Counted from the first letter of the stretch, positions 44,514 to 53,368 are shown. The stretch is DNA of 64,000 nucleotides from Bosea sp. PAMC 26642 (GCF_001562255.1 NZ_CP014301.1:1860001-1924000); one strand, 5' to 3'. The notes: generated by a model not told the origin, from the letters alone. Made by a program: numbers and translations.

Positions 44514-44942
44514 CTAGCTGGGCGTCGCGAAAATCAGCGGAGTGCTGGCGACGATCACGACAAACTGCATCGCGTTATAGGCCATGCCGCGCCAATGCAG
44601 CTTGCGAAGTCGGCGCACAGCAGACGCGTCTCCGGCGTCCCGTGCCGCCAGTTCGGCATCCATATTCTGTAGGAACCACCGCCGCATCGCGATTGCCAGA
44701 ACCGCAATCCCGATGGGGCCGATCGTAAAAATCGGGCGGCCGGCGATCACGAGAGCTATGATTCCGATGACCGAACCGATGCAGATCAGTCGAAAGTGAA
44801 CGCTGAACAGGCCTCGCAGCAGCCACGTCACGACAGGGTCTTCGAGCTTCGCGAGAAGGAAGGTCGGCGACGCGATCAGGAAGTACAAAGTCGGAAGCAA
44901 GACGGCGACAATGGCAGCAACGGCAAAAGCATCGTTGGACAT
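44514..44942 (-). CDS. Hypothetical membrane protein
   Basis: 142 aa from the ATG at 44942 (MSNDAFAVAAIVAVLLPTLY). Four hydrophobic segments lie at about residues 7-28, 50-68, 72-92 and 120-140, with a charged loop (MDAELAARDAGDASAVRRLR). No domain recognised. It is convergent with nadK, 6 bp apart, so the two genes share a termination zone without an obvious hairpin. Confidence 0.65.
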   Translation of the reverse strand: MSNDAFAVAAIVAVLLPTLYFLIASPTFLLAKLEDPVVTWLLRGLFSVHFRLICIGSVIGIIALVIAGRPIFTIGPIGIAVLAIAMRRWFLQNMDAELAARDAGDASAVRRLRKLHWRGMAYNAMQFVVIVASTPLIFATPS

Positions 44943-45132
44943 GGCATCGTCCTCGCTCGCCCGTACGGCGCCACCGACATTAATCCGTTGCGATGCGGCG
45001 ACAACCGAACTTTGGTAGCAGCCGAGCCGCAACCGGGCGCCAAGTCCGGCGAGCCGAATTCCGGTATGCCATGAAGCCAAAACAACGGGCTTCCCGCGCC
45101 ATCCGCGAAGGGCACTCTCCCTTCTCCCCCTG

Positions 45133-45260
45133 CGGGAGAAGGTGGCAGCGCGAAGCGCTGACGGATGAGGGGTCGCTCCACGCTCTCCGATAACGCCATT
45201 GTATCAACATGATAGCTCGGCGCGACCCCTCATCCGGCGCTGCGCGCCACCTTCTCCCCC
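45133..45260. repeat. Large imperfect inverted repeat (second palindrome family)
   Basis: The left arm 45133-45175 (GGGAGAAGGTGGCAGCGCG ... GGATGAGGGGTCG) is inverted in the right arm 45222-45260 (CGACCCCTCATCC ... CGCGCCACCTTCTCCC), with a 46-bp AT-richer centre. It differs from the GTCATTCCGG family and is of a type often seen between Rhizobiales genes. Confidence 0.75.
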
Positions 45261-45634
45261 AAGGGAAGAGGCGGCCGTGCTTCCCGACAAAACTTTATCC
45301 CCGCCCCCCCGCCCCACCCCTATCCTGCCCCCGCTCCGCCCGACCAAGGGGGCTGTCGCGAGGCATCGTGCGGCCGGGCGGGGTTTGCGGTTTTCATGGG
45401 TTCGGCCGTTGCGGGTCTCAGCCATGGAGGGGCCGCTCGCCGCCGGGGCCTTCAGCAATCCCGGTCATGCCCGACCTTAATGGGCGACGAGCGGAACCGA
45501 AAGACAGCCGCGCGCGGGGTCGGGTGGCGCCAGACGGCGCTGCCTCGACACTTCGACATCGACATCGACATCGGCACGCAGCCGCCCGCTGCGACGCCAC
45601 AAGGCCCCGCGCATCCCCTTCGGGATTACGCCTG

Positions 45635-45674
45635 CCCGAAAACCCCGAGGCCTCAGGCCGGACGGGGTTTTCGG
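45635..45674 (-). terminator. Hairpin downstream of the DUF2336 gene
   Basis: CCCGAAAACCCC and GGGGTTTTCGG are inverted, giving an 11-bp stem 60 bp past the stop of the minus-strand operon. There is no long T run after it, so its strength as a terminator is uncertain. Confidence 0.55.
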
Positions 45675-45733
45675 TGCGGGTGGTCTGGCTGTGGGAACGA
45701 TCGGCAAGTACGCAACGACCCGTCAGGCAACCC

Positions 45734-46948
45734 CTACGCCGCCTGCCTGATATCCCCATCCTCCAGCTCGACCAGCAGCGACGGGTCGGCCTCGACGAGA
45801 AAGGCGAACGCCGCGTCGTCGGCCAGCGAATCGGCCATCGCCCTTGCCTCCTCGCGCGCGGCCTCGGCGTCGATGCGCCGGAGCAGGCCCATCAGGGCGT
45901 CGCCCTCGGGGCCGTCCAGCGCCTCGCAGGCGATCATCACCTGCGCCAGGATCGTCCGGTCGATGCCGCGTCCGCCGCCGCCCTGGTCGAAGCCCTGCGC
46001 ATTCAGCGCCAGGATCGCTGCGGTAAAGGCCGGCTGCAGCGCGGCCGGCAATCCGGCCTTGCGATAGAGCGCCGACAGTCCCGCACCGCGTTGGCCGCGC
46101 AGCAGCGCCGCGACCCGTGTCGCAGGCAGCCCCGACAGCATGGTGAAGGCGGCTTCCGCCAGCGCCGGCTCGCGGCTGAGCAGGGAGCGCAGCATAAGGC
46201 TGGGCGTCAGGCGGCCATGGGCGCGCAGCACCTCGACGATCGCCGGTGCATCGCTGTCCTCGCCGCCGGCGGCAAGTGCGACCGCCACACGCTCCGTCGC
46301 CTCTCGCGCAAGCCTGGCGCTGCGTTCGGGCGTGAGCCAGCCGCAGCCGCTGACGAAATCGGCCAGCGCCTCGGACATTTTTGCCGCGATCGCCTGGCGC
46401 AGCCCCGCCGGCAGGTCGGCGCGGGCGAGCAGCGCCTCGCGCAACGTGCCCGAATCGGGCATGCGCTCGAACATGCGCTCAAAGCAGAAGTCGGGAATCT
46501 CGGCGGTGCGGTTGGCGGCGAGCGTCAGCAGCGCCTCCTCGCAGCCGACCTCAGTCAGGGCGGCCGCGACGCCGAGCGGCAGATAGGGCCGCATCGCGAT
46601 CGCACGCTGCGCCAGCGCGTCGCCGACGGCCGCAGCATCGACGAGGTCGGCCTCGCTCAACAGCGGCGAATGCGCCAGCACAAGCGCGCCGACATCGCTC
46701 TGGTCGGCGATCAGGCTGAGGATCAGGGTACGCGGCGCCCGGGGCGCGGCCGCCATCTCCTCGGCGATGGCGCGGCGCACCAGCGGCGAGGGATCGTCGA
46801 CGAGGAAGATCAGCGCCGTCTCGGCCTCGCGCCGCTCCTCGTCGGCCATGCCGGAGCGCAGATAGGCCGCCGCCAGCGCCTGCGCGCCTTGCGCGCGCGC
46901 CTCGGCATTGGCGGTGCGGGCCCAGAGCAGGAAGCGGCGGACGATCAT
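45734..46948 (-). CDS. DUF2336 domain-containing protein
   Basis: 404 aa, all-helical, HEAT-like Ala/Leu-rich repeats across the chain. The N-terminal block FLVDDPSPLVRRAIAEEMAA followed by LILSLIADQSDVGALVLAHS is the DUF2336 signature of Rhizobiales. The function is unknown. The ATG overlaps the stop of the transglycosylase-like gene by 4 bp, so the two proteins are made together. Confidence 0.85.
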   Translation of the reverse strand: MIVRRFLLWARTANAEARAQGAQALAAAYLRSGMADEERREAETALIFLVDDPSPLVRRAIAEEMAAAPRAPRTLILSLIADQSDVGALVLAHSPLLSEADLVDAAAVGDALAQRAIAMRPYLPLGVAAALTEVGCEEALLTLAANRTAEIPDFCFERMFERMPDSGTLREALLARADLPAGLRQAIAAKMSEALADFVSGCGWLTPERSARLAREATERVAVALAAGGEDSDAPAIVEVLRAHGRLTPSLMLRSLLSREPALAEAAFTMLSGLPATRVAALLRGQRGAGLSALYRKAGLPAALQPAFTAAILALNAQGFDQGGGGRGIDRTILAQVMIACEALDGPEGDALMGLLRRIDAEAAREEARAMADSLADDAAFAFLVEADPSLLVELEDGDIRQAA

Positions 46949-48051
46949 GTCCGGCCTCGCATCGTCATGAAGGAGGAGAGATCGAGCGGCGCACGACGGG
47001 CCTTTGCGGCCGGTTTGGCCGCGACCGCCGCATTCGGCTGCGTCAGTTCGACCGGGCGCGAGGGCGGCGCGGGAGCGGCGACCGCGCGCGGCGCGGAGGC
47101 GGACGGCGAAGCGGCGGTTGGAGAAGCCGTGGCCGCGACAGGTGCGGCAGCCGTCGCGTCGTTTGCGCTCTGGCGCGGGAAATAGCGATCGGCGGGGTCG
47201 AGGGAGGCGAGGCGCGTGCCCCCGCTGCGCGGTGTGGTCCAGAGATTGGCGACGGCCTTCGACACCGGCTCGCGCGAGCCTTCCGTCGAGAACAGGCCGA
47301 TCAGCCCGCGCGCCCGGCCGGGCGCCAGCGCAGCCGCGATCGGCACGGGCTGGTCGCCGGCCGCCCCTCCGGTTTGAGCGCCGCCGGCCGCGCTCGCAGC
47401 GGCCGTGGTGGCTGCAAGCTGCGTATTGGCGTGGCTCGCCGCCAGCAGGCCATAGACCTCCTGAGTCGTGCGCGCCTTGCCCGCCTTGTCGAAAAAGATG
47501 TTGCGGTTGGCTGCCGCGGCATCGGGGAAATCCTTGGCGGCCCTGCGCGTCGGGTCGCTGGCGGCGCCGCGGATCAAATCCGACGCACCGCGTGCGCCCA
47601 GGACATGAGCCATGTAGAGTTCGCCCGCGTGGGGCTGGCGTCCCAGCGACGAGGCGAGCTGGTCGCGGTTCTTCTGGGTCAGCGCGCCCGCCATCACCGA
47701 GGCGACCTGCGGGTCATTGCGAAGCTGCAGAATCTTTTCGCGCGCGGCGGGATCGGAGACCGTCAGACGGCCGTCGCCGGTCTCGCTGATCGCGTTGGCT
47801 AGGTTTCCCAAACCCTGCTTGGGTCCTTCCTGCTTGACCATGGACAGCCAGGTCTGCTCGATGAACTGGAACAGCCCGGTCGCGCTTGAGGTCTTGGCCT
47901 TGGCATCCGGCTCCAGCGACGATTCGCGCTGCGCCGTCTTCAGCAGGTAGTCGAAGCCGGCCCCGGTCTTGGCGGCGCCGTCGCGAATGGCGCTGACGAT
48001 CGGGTTTGGAGCTTGAGTCTCGCGGGTTGGCGGCGTGCTGAACAGGAACAT
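46945..48051 (-). CDS. Lytic transglycosylase-like (SLT domain) protein
   Basis: 368 aa. The SLT-like domain is residues about 20-190: FDYLLKTAQRESSLEPDAKA with the probable catalytic Glu (QRESS), then SSATGLFQFIEQTWLSMVKQ and GELYMAHVLGARGASDLIRG. The C-terminal 170 residues are Ala/Pro-rich and disordered. There is no standard signal peptide, although such proteins act on periplasmic peptidoglycan; export by another route is possible. Coupled to DUF2336 by a 4-bp overlap. Confidence 0.82.
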   Translation of the reverse strand: MFLFSTPPTRETQAPNPIVSAIRDGAAKTGAGFDYLLKTAQRESSLEPDAKAKTSSATGLFQFIEQTWLSMVKQEGPKQGLGNLANAISETGDGRLTVSDPAAREKILQLRNDPQVASVMAGALTQKNRDQLASSLGRQPHAGELYMAHVLGARGASDLIRGAASDPTRRAAKDFPDAAAANRNIFFDKAGKARTTQEVYGLLAASHANTQLAATTAAASAAGGAQTGGAAGDQPVPIAAALAPGRARGLIGLFSTEGSREPVSKAVANLWTTPRSGGTRLASLDPADRYFPRQSANDATAAAPVAATASPTAASPSASAPRAVAAPAPPSRPVELTQPNAAVAAKPAAKARRAPLDLSSFMTMRGRT

Positions 48052-48188
48052 CGAAACTCTCGGACTCAGCCGCCACCATCTGGCGTGAAGCGCAGTGTGG
48101 AGACTGGCCCGGTTATGGTAAGCGAACCGTTAAAGCGCGGTCATGCCGGCCTTGGCCGGCAGCGCAAGAGACAATGGGAGAGACGTCG

Positions 48189-48686
48189 ATGAGCGAGACC
48201 AGGCGCCACAAGCGCGGCGGCATCTTTTTCGAGGATTTCGAGGTCGGAACGGTGATCGAGCACCGCCTGACACGCACCGTCACGCAGATGGACAACATGC
48301 TCTTCTCCAACATGACGCTGAACCCGCAACCCCTTCACATCGATGCACATTTCTGCGCGACCGAGACCGAATGGGGCCAGCCGCTGATGAACTCGCTGTT
48401 CACGCTGGGCCTGATGATCGGGATCTCAGTCAACGACACCACGGTCGGCACGACCATCGGCAATCTCGGCATGACCGACGTCACCTTCCCCGCCCCGCTC
48501 TTCGAGGGCGACACCATCAACTGCACCACCGAGATCGTCGCCAAGCGCGAGTCGCGCTCGCGGCCCGATGCCGGCATCGTCGAGTTCCAGCACAAGGCCT
48601 TCAAGCAGGACGGCACGCTGGTGGCGCAATGCCGCCGCCAGGCCTTCATGCGCCGGCATACGCCCGCCGGCACGGCGACCGCCTGA
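48189..48686 (+). CDS. MaoC family dehydratase (mesaconyl-CoA hydratase-like)
   Basis: Single hot-dog hydratase of 165 aa. FEDFEVGTVIEHRLTRTVTQ, the hydratase-2 motif NPQPLHIDAHFCATETEWGQ and TDVTFPAPLFEGDTI are present; the D...H pair sits in LHIDAHFC. It acts on an enoyl-CoA or mesaconyl-CoA-like substrate. The stop shares one base with the ATG of the CoA-ester lyase (TGATG), so the two are likely successive steps, as in beta-methylmalyl-CoA chemistry. Start at 48189, with GGAGAG upstream. Confidence 0.87.
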   Translation: MSETRRHKRGGIFFEDFEVGTVIEHRLTRTVTQMDNMLFSNMTLNPQPLHIDAHFCATETEWGQPLMNSLFTLGLMIGISVNDTTVGTTIGNLGMTDVTFPAPLFEGDTINCTTEIVAKRESRSRPDAGIVEFQHKAFKQDGTLVAQCRRQAFMRRHTPAGTATA

Positions 48687-49564
48687 TGCGCTCGCTCCTG
48701 TTCGTACCAGGCGACAGCCCCAGGAAGCAGCAGAAGGGCCTGGAGTGCGGCGCCGACGCGCTGATTCTCGACCTGGAGGATTCCGTCGCGCTCGACGCCA
48801 AGCAGGAGGCGCGGCGGATCACGCTCGACTTCCTCGCCGAGACCCGCAAGCTGGAGCGGCGCCCGCTCCTGATCGTGCGCGTCAACGCGCTCTCGACCGG
48901 GCTGACCCCGGCCGATCTCGACGCGGTGATGCAGGGCGCGCCCGACGCGATCATGCTGCCGAAATCCGAGGGCGGCGTCGATGTCGGCCATCTCGCCGCG
49001 CAGATCGCGGTGCGCGAGGCCGAGAACGACCTGCCCGACGGCACGACCCGCATCATCCCGATCGCCACCGAAACCGGCAAGGGCATCTTCGGCCTCGGCA
49101 GCTATGCCGGCGCGACGCACCGGCTCGCAGCCCTGACCTGGGGCGCCGAGGACCTCTCCGCCGATCTCGGCGCCGAGACCAATCGGTTGACCGACGGCGC
49201 CTATGCCGATCCCTACCGGCTCGCCCGCTCGCTGACGCTGTTTGCCGCCGCCGCCGCGCAGGTCGACGCGCTCGACACCGTCTTCACCAATTTCCGCGAC
49301 GATGCCGCCTTCCGCGCCGAGTGCATCGCGGCGCGGCGCGACGGCTTTACCGGCAAGATGGCGATCCACCCGGCGCAGGTCGCGCCCGCCAACGAGATCT
49401 TCGCGCCGGCACCCGCGGAGTTGGCGAAGGCTGAGGCGATCATCGCGCTCTTTGCCGCCAATCCCGGTATGGGCGTGATCGGGCTGGATGGCGAAATGCT
49501 CGATCGTCCCCATCTTGTCAGGGCGCAGCGCCTGAAGGCCCGCGCTGCCAAGCTGGCTCAATAA
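48686..49564 (+). CDS. CoA ester lyase, HpcH/HpaI-citrate lyase beta type (malyl-CoA lyase/thioesterase-like)
   Basis: 292 aa TIM barrel that breaks or hydrolyses a 3-hydroxyacyl-CoA such as malyl-CoA. Motifs: MRSLLFVPGDSPRKQQKGLE, ADALILDLEDSVALDAK (acidic metal site), LLIVRVNAL, DAIMLPKSEGG, IPIATETGKGIFGLGSYAG (metal-binding Glu) and GFTGKMAIHPAQVAPANEIF. The ending resembles (3S)-malyl-CoA thioesterases. One-base overlap with the MaoC gene fixes the start at 48686. Confidence 0.9.
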   Translation: MRSLLFVPGDSPRKQQKGLECGADALILDLEDSVALDAKQEARRITLDFLAETRKLERRPLLIVRVNALSTGLTPADLDAVMQGAPDAIMLPKSEGGVDVGHLAAQIAVREAENDLPDGTTRIIPIATETGKGIFGLGSYAGATHRLAALTWGAEDLSADLGAETNRLTDGAYADPYRLARSLTLFAAAAAQVDALDTVFTNFRDDAAFRAECIAARRDGFTGKMAIHPAQVAPANEIFAPAPAELAKAEAIIALFAANPGMGVIGLDGEMLDRPHLVRAQRLKARAAKLAQ

Positions 49565-49583
49565 TTCCGCACAGGTGATTCCG

Positions 49584-49799
49584 ATGACTCACGTTTTCGA
49601 GATGTCCGGCATGCATTGCGGCGGCTGCGTCTCCCGGGCGCAGCGCGCCGTCGAGACGATCGCACCCGGCGCCGTCGTGACGCTGGAGCCGCCGCGCCTG
49701 ACGTTGCCAGATGGCGTCGCGCTCGATGCCGCCACGATCAACGCCGCGCTGGCGACGATGGGCGAATATCGCGCGAAAGGGCCGCTTACGGCGCCCTGA
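49584..49799 (+). CDS. Heavy-metal-associated (HMA) domain protein
   Basis: 71 aa metallochaperone-like ferredoxin fold. Cys12 and Cys15 in SGMHCGGCVSRAQRAVE form the metal site; the rest keeps the beta-alpha-beta pattern with GVALDAATINAALATMG. It probably carries Cu(I) or a similar soft metal in the cytoplasm, though no ATPase gene is near. ATG 49584 is preferred over GTG 49575. Confidence 0.85.
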   Translation: MTHVFEMSGMHCGGCVSRAQRAVETIAPGAVVTLEPPRLTLPDGVALDAATINAALATMGEYRAKGPLTAP

Positions 49800-49968
49800 T
49801 CTGCCGGCAGTGCCGCATCGTCGAGGACAGGCAGTCCTGCGCCTTGCGCGCCCGGTCGAGCTCGAACATCAGCCAGACCCCTGCCCCCAGCAGCAGCAGC
49901 GCGACGATGATGCCGAGCAGGTTGACTGTCGTCTTCCAGTCCTCGTCGGGCTCGTCGCGGCGGGGCAC
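49786..49968 (-). CDS. Small single-pass membrane protein
   Basis: About 60 aa from a GTG at 49968. It has a charged N-terminus (PRRDEPDEDWKTT), one hydrophobic helix (VNLLGIIVALLLLGAGVWLM) and a Cys-containing tail (AQDCLSSTMRHC). It lies directly behind the flavin reductase gene and overlaps the convergent HMA gene end by 14 bp. A CTG at 49980, overlapping the reductase stop, is the other possible start. Function unknown. Confidence 0.5.
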   Translation of the reverse strand: MPRRDEPDEDWKTTVNLLGIIVALLLLGAGVWLMFELDRARKAQDCLSSTMRHCRQIRAP

Positions 49969-49976
49969 AGCGCGCT

Positions 49977-50582
49977 TCAGCCCCCGGGCGGACGGATGAT
50001 CGAGAACAGACTGTCGACCTCGGCATAATCGGCATAGCCGCAGCGCGCGATCGGGTTGGCGCCGGCCGTGTCGAAGCGGCCGTCCTTGATGAAGGCGTCG
50101 TCCATATAGATGCCGACGACCTGCCCCAGCACCATCCAGCGCGGCAGCAGCTTGCCGTCGAGATCGCTGAGCTGCTGCACCGAGAGCAGCTTGCACTCCA
50201 GCGCGGCGGGGCTCGCGGCCACGCGCGGCGGCTTGACGAATTTCGACTCCGCCATGGCGAGTCCGGCATGGGCGAACTCGCTCTGGCCCCGCGGCAGCGG
50301 CGCCGAGGTCATGTTCATCTGCTGCGCCAGGGCCTTCGTCACGAGCGAGCAGGTGAACTCGCCGGTTTCCTCGACGAAGGCGATCGCGTCCTTCTTCTCC
50401 TCCGAGGAGAACATCACGATATGCGGCCGCGACGAGACCGCGTTGAAGAAACTGTAGGGCGAGAGATTGACCTCGCCCTTGCCATTCACGGCCGAGATCC
50501 AGCCGATGGGGCGCGGCGTCACGATCGCCTTGAACGGATCGTGCGGCAGGCCGTGATCCTGCAAAGCCGTCGAGTAGATCAT
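49977..50582 (-). CDS. Flavin reductase family protein
   Basis: 201 aa split-barrel FMN-binding protein. IVTPRPIGWISAVNGKGEVN followed by LSPYSFFNAVSSRPHIVMFS is the diagnostic block; EFTCSLVTKALAQQMN and HAGLAMAESKFVKPPRVAAS follow. Members reduce flavin or act as FMN-dependent oxidoreductases for partner enzymes. It starts 3 bp after the nitroreductase gene ends, so the pair is one operon; two flavoproteins together suggest a shared FMN reaction, but the partner is unknown. Confidence 0.9.
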   Translation of the reverse strand: MIYSTALQDHGLPHDPFKAIVTPRPIGWISAVNGKGEVNLSPYSFFNAVSSRPHIVMFSSEEKKDAIAFVEETGEFTCSLVTKALAQQMNMTSAPLPRGQSEFAHAGLAMAESKFVKPPRVAASPAALECKLLSVQQLSDLDGKLLPRWMVLGQVVGIYMDDAFIKDGRFDTAGANPIARCGYADYAEVDSLFSIIRPPGG

Positions 50583-50585
50583 CGC

Positions 50586-51155
50586 TCAGGCTCCGAAATG
50601 GCTGACGATATCGGCCAGGACAGGCCGTTCGCGATCGGCGGGAACGGTCGTCGGCGTGCCGATATGGATGAAGCCGGCCATGCGCTCGCCTTCTGCCAGC
50701 CCGAAGGCGGAAAGCACGTCGCGGTCGAACGAAAACCAGTTCGTCAGCCAGGAGGCGCCGAAGCCCATCGCCTGCGCACCCACCAGCAGGTTCATGCAGA
50801 CGGCACCGGCCGAGAGTTCCTGCTCCCATTCCGGGATCTTGACATGCGGTTTCGCAGTCGAGACCACGGCGATGATGACCGGCGCCTGCATCAGACGACT
50901 GCGCTCGAAGGCGACCTTATCTGCATCCGCCTGCGGGTTCTTGGTCTTAAAGGCTTCGGCAACGATATCGGCGGCCTTGTCGCGGCCTGCGCCCTCGAAC
51001 ACGATAAAGCGCCAGGGCGCCAGCTTGCCATGGTCGGGAACGCGCGCGGCGATCGTCAGGAGGTCGTTCAGCTGGCCGGCATCGGGGCCGGGCGCGGTCA
51101 GGAATTGCGGCGGCACCGAGCGGCGCAGCTTGAGCAGGGCAAGCGTATCGGTCAT
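50586..51155 (-). CDS. Nitroreductase family protein
   Basis: FMN-dependent NAD(P)H oxidoreductase, 189 aa. LKLRRSVPPQFLTAPGPDAG, then AARVPDHGKLAPWRFIVFEG, and AVCMNLLVGAQAMGFGASWL are typical of the YdjA-like (small) nitroreductases. The start at 51155 (MTDTALALLKLRR) suits the family; an upstream open stretch has no matching residues. Organised with the flavin reductase gene 3 bp downstream. Confidence 0.9.
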   Translation of the reverse strand: MTDTLALLKLRRSVPPQFLTAPGPDAGQLNDLLTIAARVPDHGKLAPWRFIVFEGAGRDKAADIVAEAFKTKNPQADADKVAFERSRLMQAPVIIAVVSTAKPHVKIPEWEQELSAGAVCMNLLVGAQAMGFGASWLTNWFSFDRDVLSAFGLAEGERMAGFIHIGTPTTVPADRERPVLADIVSHFGA

Positions 51156-51259
51156 GAGATATCCGGTTACGAGAAGCTGCATCAGACCTAGTGGTTCGCC
51201 ATGATCAGGACAAGCGAACCTGCTCAGACGGCGATGCAGGGGCGCCAAGGGCCGTGAGC

Positions 51260-52174
51260 ATGTTTCAATTCGACGATTTCGCATCGGCACGGTTCGCACG
51301 GGCGGTCATGACCGGCACCCTGATCGCGGCGCTCGCCCTGTCGGTAGCTGCTCCCGTCGGCGCCCAGACCCAGACTCCAGCTCAGACGCCCGGCGTCCCG
51401 GTGGCGACGACGCCTGCGGTCGGCACGGCATCGCTGGCGCTCTCAGCCCAATTCTCCGCCGATCGCAAGCCGATCCGCTCCGGTCTCGTCTGGCGCGTCC
51501 TGTCCGAGACGGCGGACGGCTCGCCCCCGCGCATTATCGCGCGCTCGAACGATGCGACGCCGGTCTTCTTTCTCGAGCCGGGCACCTATCTGCTGCACGC
51601 CGCCTACGGCTTCGCCAGCGGCACCAAGCGCGTCACGCTCGGCCCGCAGGGCCTGCGCGACCAGATCCCGATCAGCGCCGGAGGGTTGTCGCTGGCGGGT
51701 TCGATCGGCGACATGCCGATCGCCCCGTCCCTGCTCAATTTCTCGGTCTTCGTGCCGCTGCAGGGCAACTCGGAAGGCCGGCTCGTGGTCGGCAACGCCA
51801 AGGCCGGCGAACTCGTGCGCCTGCCCGAGGGGGTCTACCATGTCGTCTCGACCTATGGCGATTCCAACGCGATCCAGCGCGCCGACGTCAAGGTCGAGTC
51901 CGGCAAGGTCACCGACGCGACGCTGCATCACCGCGCCGCGCGCGTCACCCTGAAGCTCGTCGCCGCGCCCGGCGGCGAGGCCTTCGCCGGCACCGCCTTC
52001 AGCGTGCTGACGCCCGGCGGCGACGTCATCCGCGAAGCGATCGGCGCCTTCCCGCAGGTCATCCTGGCCGAGGGCGACTACGTCATGATCGCCCGGCAGG
52101 AAGGCCAGGTCTTCTCGCGCGACTTCAAGGTCGAGACCGGGCTCGACCGCGACATAGAGGTGCTGGCGAAGTAG
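51260..52174 (+). CDS. Exported hypothetical protein
   Basis: 304 aa from the ATG at 51260. A signal or anchor segment AVMTGTLIAALALSVAAPVG (cleavage at AQTQ) is followed by a Pro/Thr linker and a chain of beta-rich modules with repeated GTYLLHAAYGFA, EGVYHVVSTYGD and EGDYVMIARQEG motifs at about 75-residue steps. The repeat suggests carboxypeptidase-regulatory-like or PEGA-like beta folds. Function unknown; likely periplasmic. It diverges from the nitroreductase gene. Confidence 0.75.
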   Translation: MFQFDDFASARFARAVMTGTLIAALALSVAAPVGAQTQTPAQTPGVPVATTPAVGTASLALSAQFSADRKPIRSGLVWRVLSETADGSPPRIIARSNDATPVFFLEPGTYLLHAAYGFASGTKRVTLGPQGLRDQIPISAGGLSLAGSIGDMPIAPSLLNFSVFVPLQGNSEGRLVVGNAKAGELVRLPEGVYHVVSTYGDSNAIQRADVKVESGKVTDATLHHRAARVTLKLVAAPGGEAFAGTAFSVLTPGGDVIREAIGAFPQVILAEGDYVMIARQEGQVFSRDFKVETGLDRDIEVLAK

Positions 52175-52522
52175 GACGCTGCGCGGGTACTCTGAGCAGC
52201 GCCGCACCCCTGCCCTCATCCTTAGAGTCCGGCCCGAAATAAGCTGAGTAATTTCAACGGGATCCTGTTTGACATTGACGGGCTGTCATTCCGGGCGCAG
52301 CGCAGCGGAGACCCGGAATCCATGCCTGACCCTCTCAAGACCAGCGTTCCGGCATGGATTCCGGATCGGCGCCGCTAAAGCGGCTTGTCCGGAATGACAG
52401 CGTATTGCCGTCGACGATATAAGGACACACTGAATTTCGGGTCAGGCTCTGGAGAGCGCCACAGGCGTCGCGAAGGTTGGCGCTGAGGGGGCACCGAAGG
52501 GGCTTTCCGGGCGCGCAGTCGC
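52175..52522. other. 348-bp intergenic region with a composite palindrome
   Basis: Lies between convergent genes. It holds copy 3 of the palindromic element plus outer arms (GCCCTCATCCTTAGAG, GGCCCGAAATAAGCTGAG and a matching AATTTCGGGTCAGG on the far side) in the same order as the 43258-43622 composite. Nothing coding is seen. Confidence 0.7.
52284..52399 (+). repeat. Dispersed palindromic element, copy 3 (A-B orientation)
   Basis: Opens TGTCATTCCGGGCGCAGCG and closes GGCTTGTCCGGAATGACA, with inner ATGGATTCCGGATCGGCGCC. Same orientation as copy 1. Confidence 0.85.
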
Positions 52523-53368
52523 TCAGTTCGTCGGCTTGGCGCTTCCGGCCAGGTCCGGCTTGGCGCGGGTCAGCGTACTGACGATCCCGTCCGCGATCCG
52601 GATCGCCAGGCAGCGATGGGCCGCATCGACCATGTGGAGCCCGTCCATGCCGACGAGTTCCTCGGACGTGAACTCTTTCGATCTGGCCCAGTTTTTCATC
52701 ATCGCGTAGCGCGGAAAAACCGAGACGCCGTGTTCATCCGCGACCTTGCCCAGCACGGCGCGGTAGCCGTCATAGCGCGGATAGCGATTTTCGCGCGGCA
52801 GCCATTGCAGATCCATCAGCACCATGTCGATGCCGGCGTCGTGCACCTTCCTGATGCCCTTGCGCAGGATCTTGGCGAGCTTGTCCTCGCCGACATCGCG
52901 GATCGCATCGTTGACCACGGTCTGCCAGATCACGATCGCGGGCTTTTCCTCGATGACGTCGGCCTCGATGCGCAGCATCATGTCATAGGCCGACTGCCCG
53001 CCGATGCCCTTGTTGACGACCTTGACCGTCGTCTCCGGCAGGCGCCGCTTCAGCTCAGACTCGAGGATCGCAGGGTAGCTGTTGTTATTAGTGCCGTCGC
53101 CGGAACCGGCCGTGGTCGACGAGCCCAGGGCGACGACAGTCAGCGTGCCGGTCTCCTGCAGCGCCTTTTTGGCAGCCGGCAGGATCGGCTGGAAGGGTTG
53201 ATGCTGCGCGCCGAAGCGGCAGCGTAGATCGGTCATGCCATTGAGCGTCATCGGCCCAGCCTGGGCCGCACCCGCCAGACCCAGCGATATCAGGACTGCG
53301 CCAAAGCTGAAGCGGACGCTGGGGACGACGCTCCAGGCGCGCTGCGATGCCTGACCGATTGGTGCCAC
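52523..53368 (-). CDS. SGNH/GDSL-type hydrolase, exported
   Basis: 281 aa from a GTG at 53368; no ATG fits. A Sec signal (VRFSFGAVLISLGLAGAAQA) precedes an SGNH esterase domain: block I VVALGSSTTAGSGD with nucleophile Ser, block II-like NKGIGGQSAYDM (Gly), block III VIWQTVVNDA (Asn), block V DGLHMVDAAHRCLA (Asp and His). The gene begins 79 bp inside the end of the OpgC gene, so expression must be coupled. With OpgC it may add and remove acyl groups on an envelope glycan; that role is inference. Confidence 0.82.
   Translation of the reverse strand: MAPIGQASQRAWSVVPSVRFSFGAVLISLGLAGAAQAGPMTLNGMTDLRCRFGAQHQPFQPILPAAKKALQETGTLTVVALGSSTTAGSGDGTNNNSYPAILESELKRRLPETTVKVVNKGIGGQSAYDMMLRIEADVIEEKPAIVIWQTVVNDAIRDVGEDKLAKILRKGIRKVHDAGIDMVLMDLQWLPRENRYPRYDGYRAVLGKVADEHGVSVFPRYAMMKNWARSKEFTSEELVGMDGLHMVDAAHRCLAIRIADGIVSTLTRAKPDLAGSAKPTN

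Larger units (their letters stand above)
44943..45733. other. 791-bp region without a convincing gene
   Basis: Contains the large inverted repeat at 45133-45260, a GC-rich low-complexity stretch (45285-45340), a short CGACAT microrepeat (45555-45575) and the hairpin at 45635-45674 downstream of the DUF2336 gene. Open frames here are long only because the GC content is high; none shows a known domain or ribosome site. Confidence 0.6.

Noticed and set aside
45133..45260. Insertion sequence ends
   Set aside because: Inverted arms are present but no transposase or target duplication is visible, so I call it a palindromic repeat only.
45555..45575. CGACAT tandem microrepeat as a contingency locus
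   Set aside because: Only three to four units and not inside a gene or promoter.
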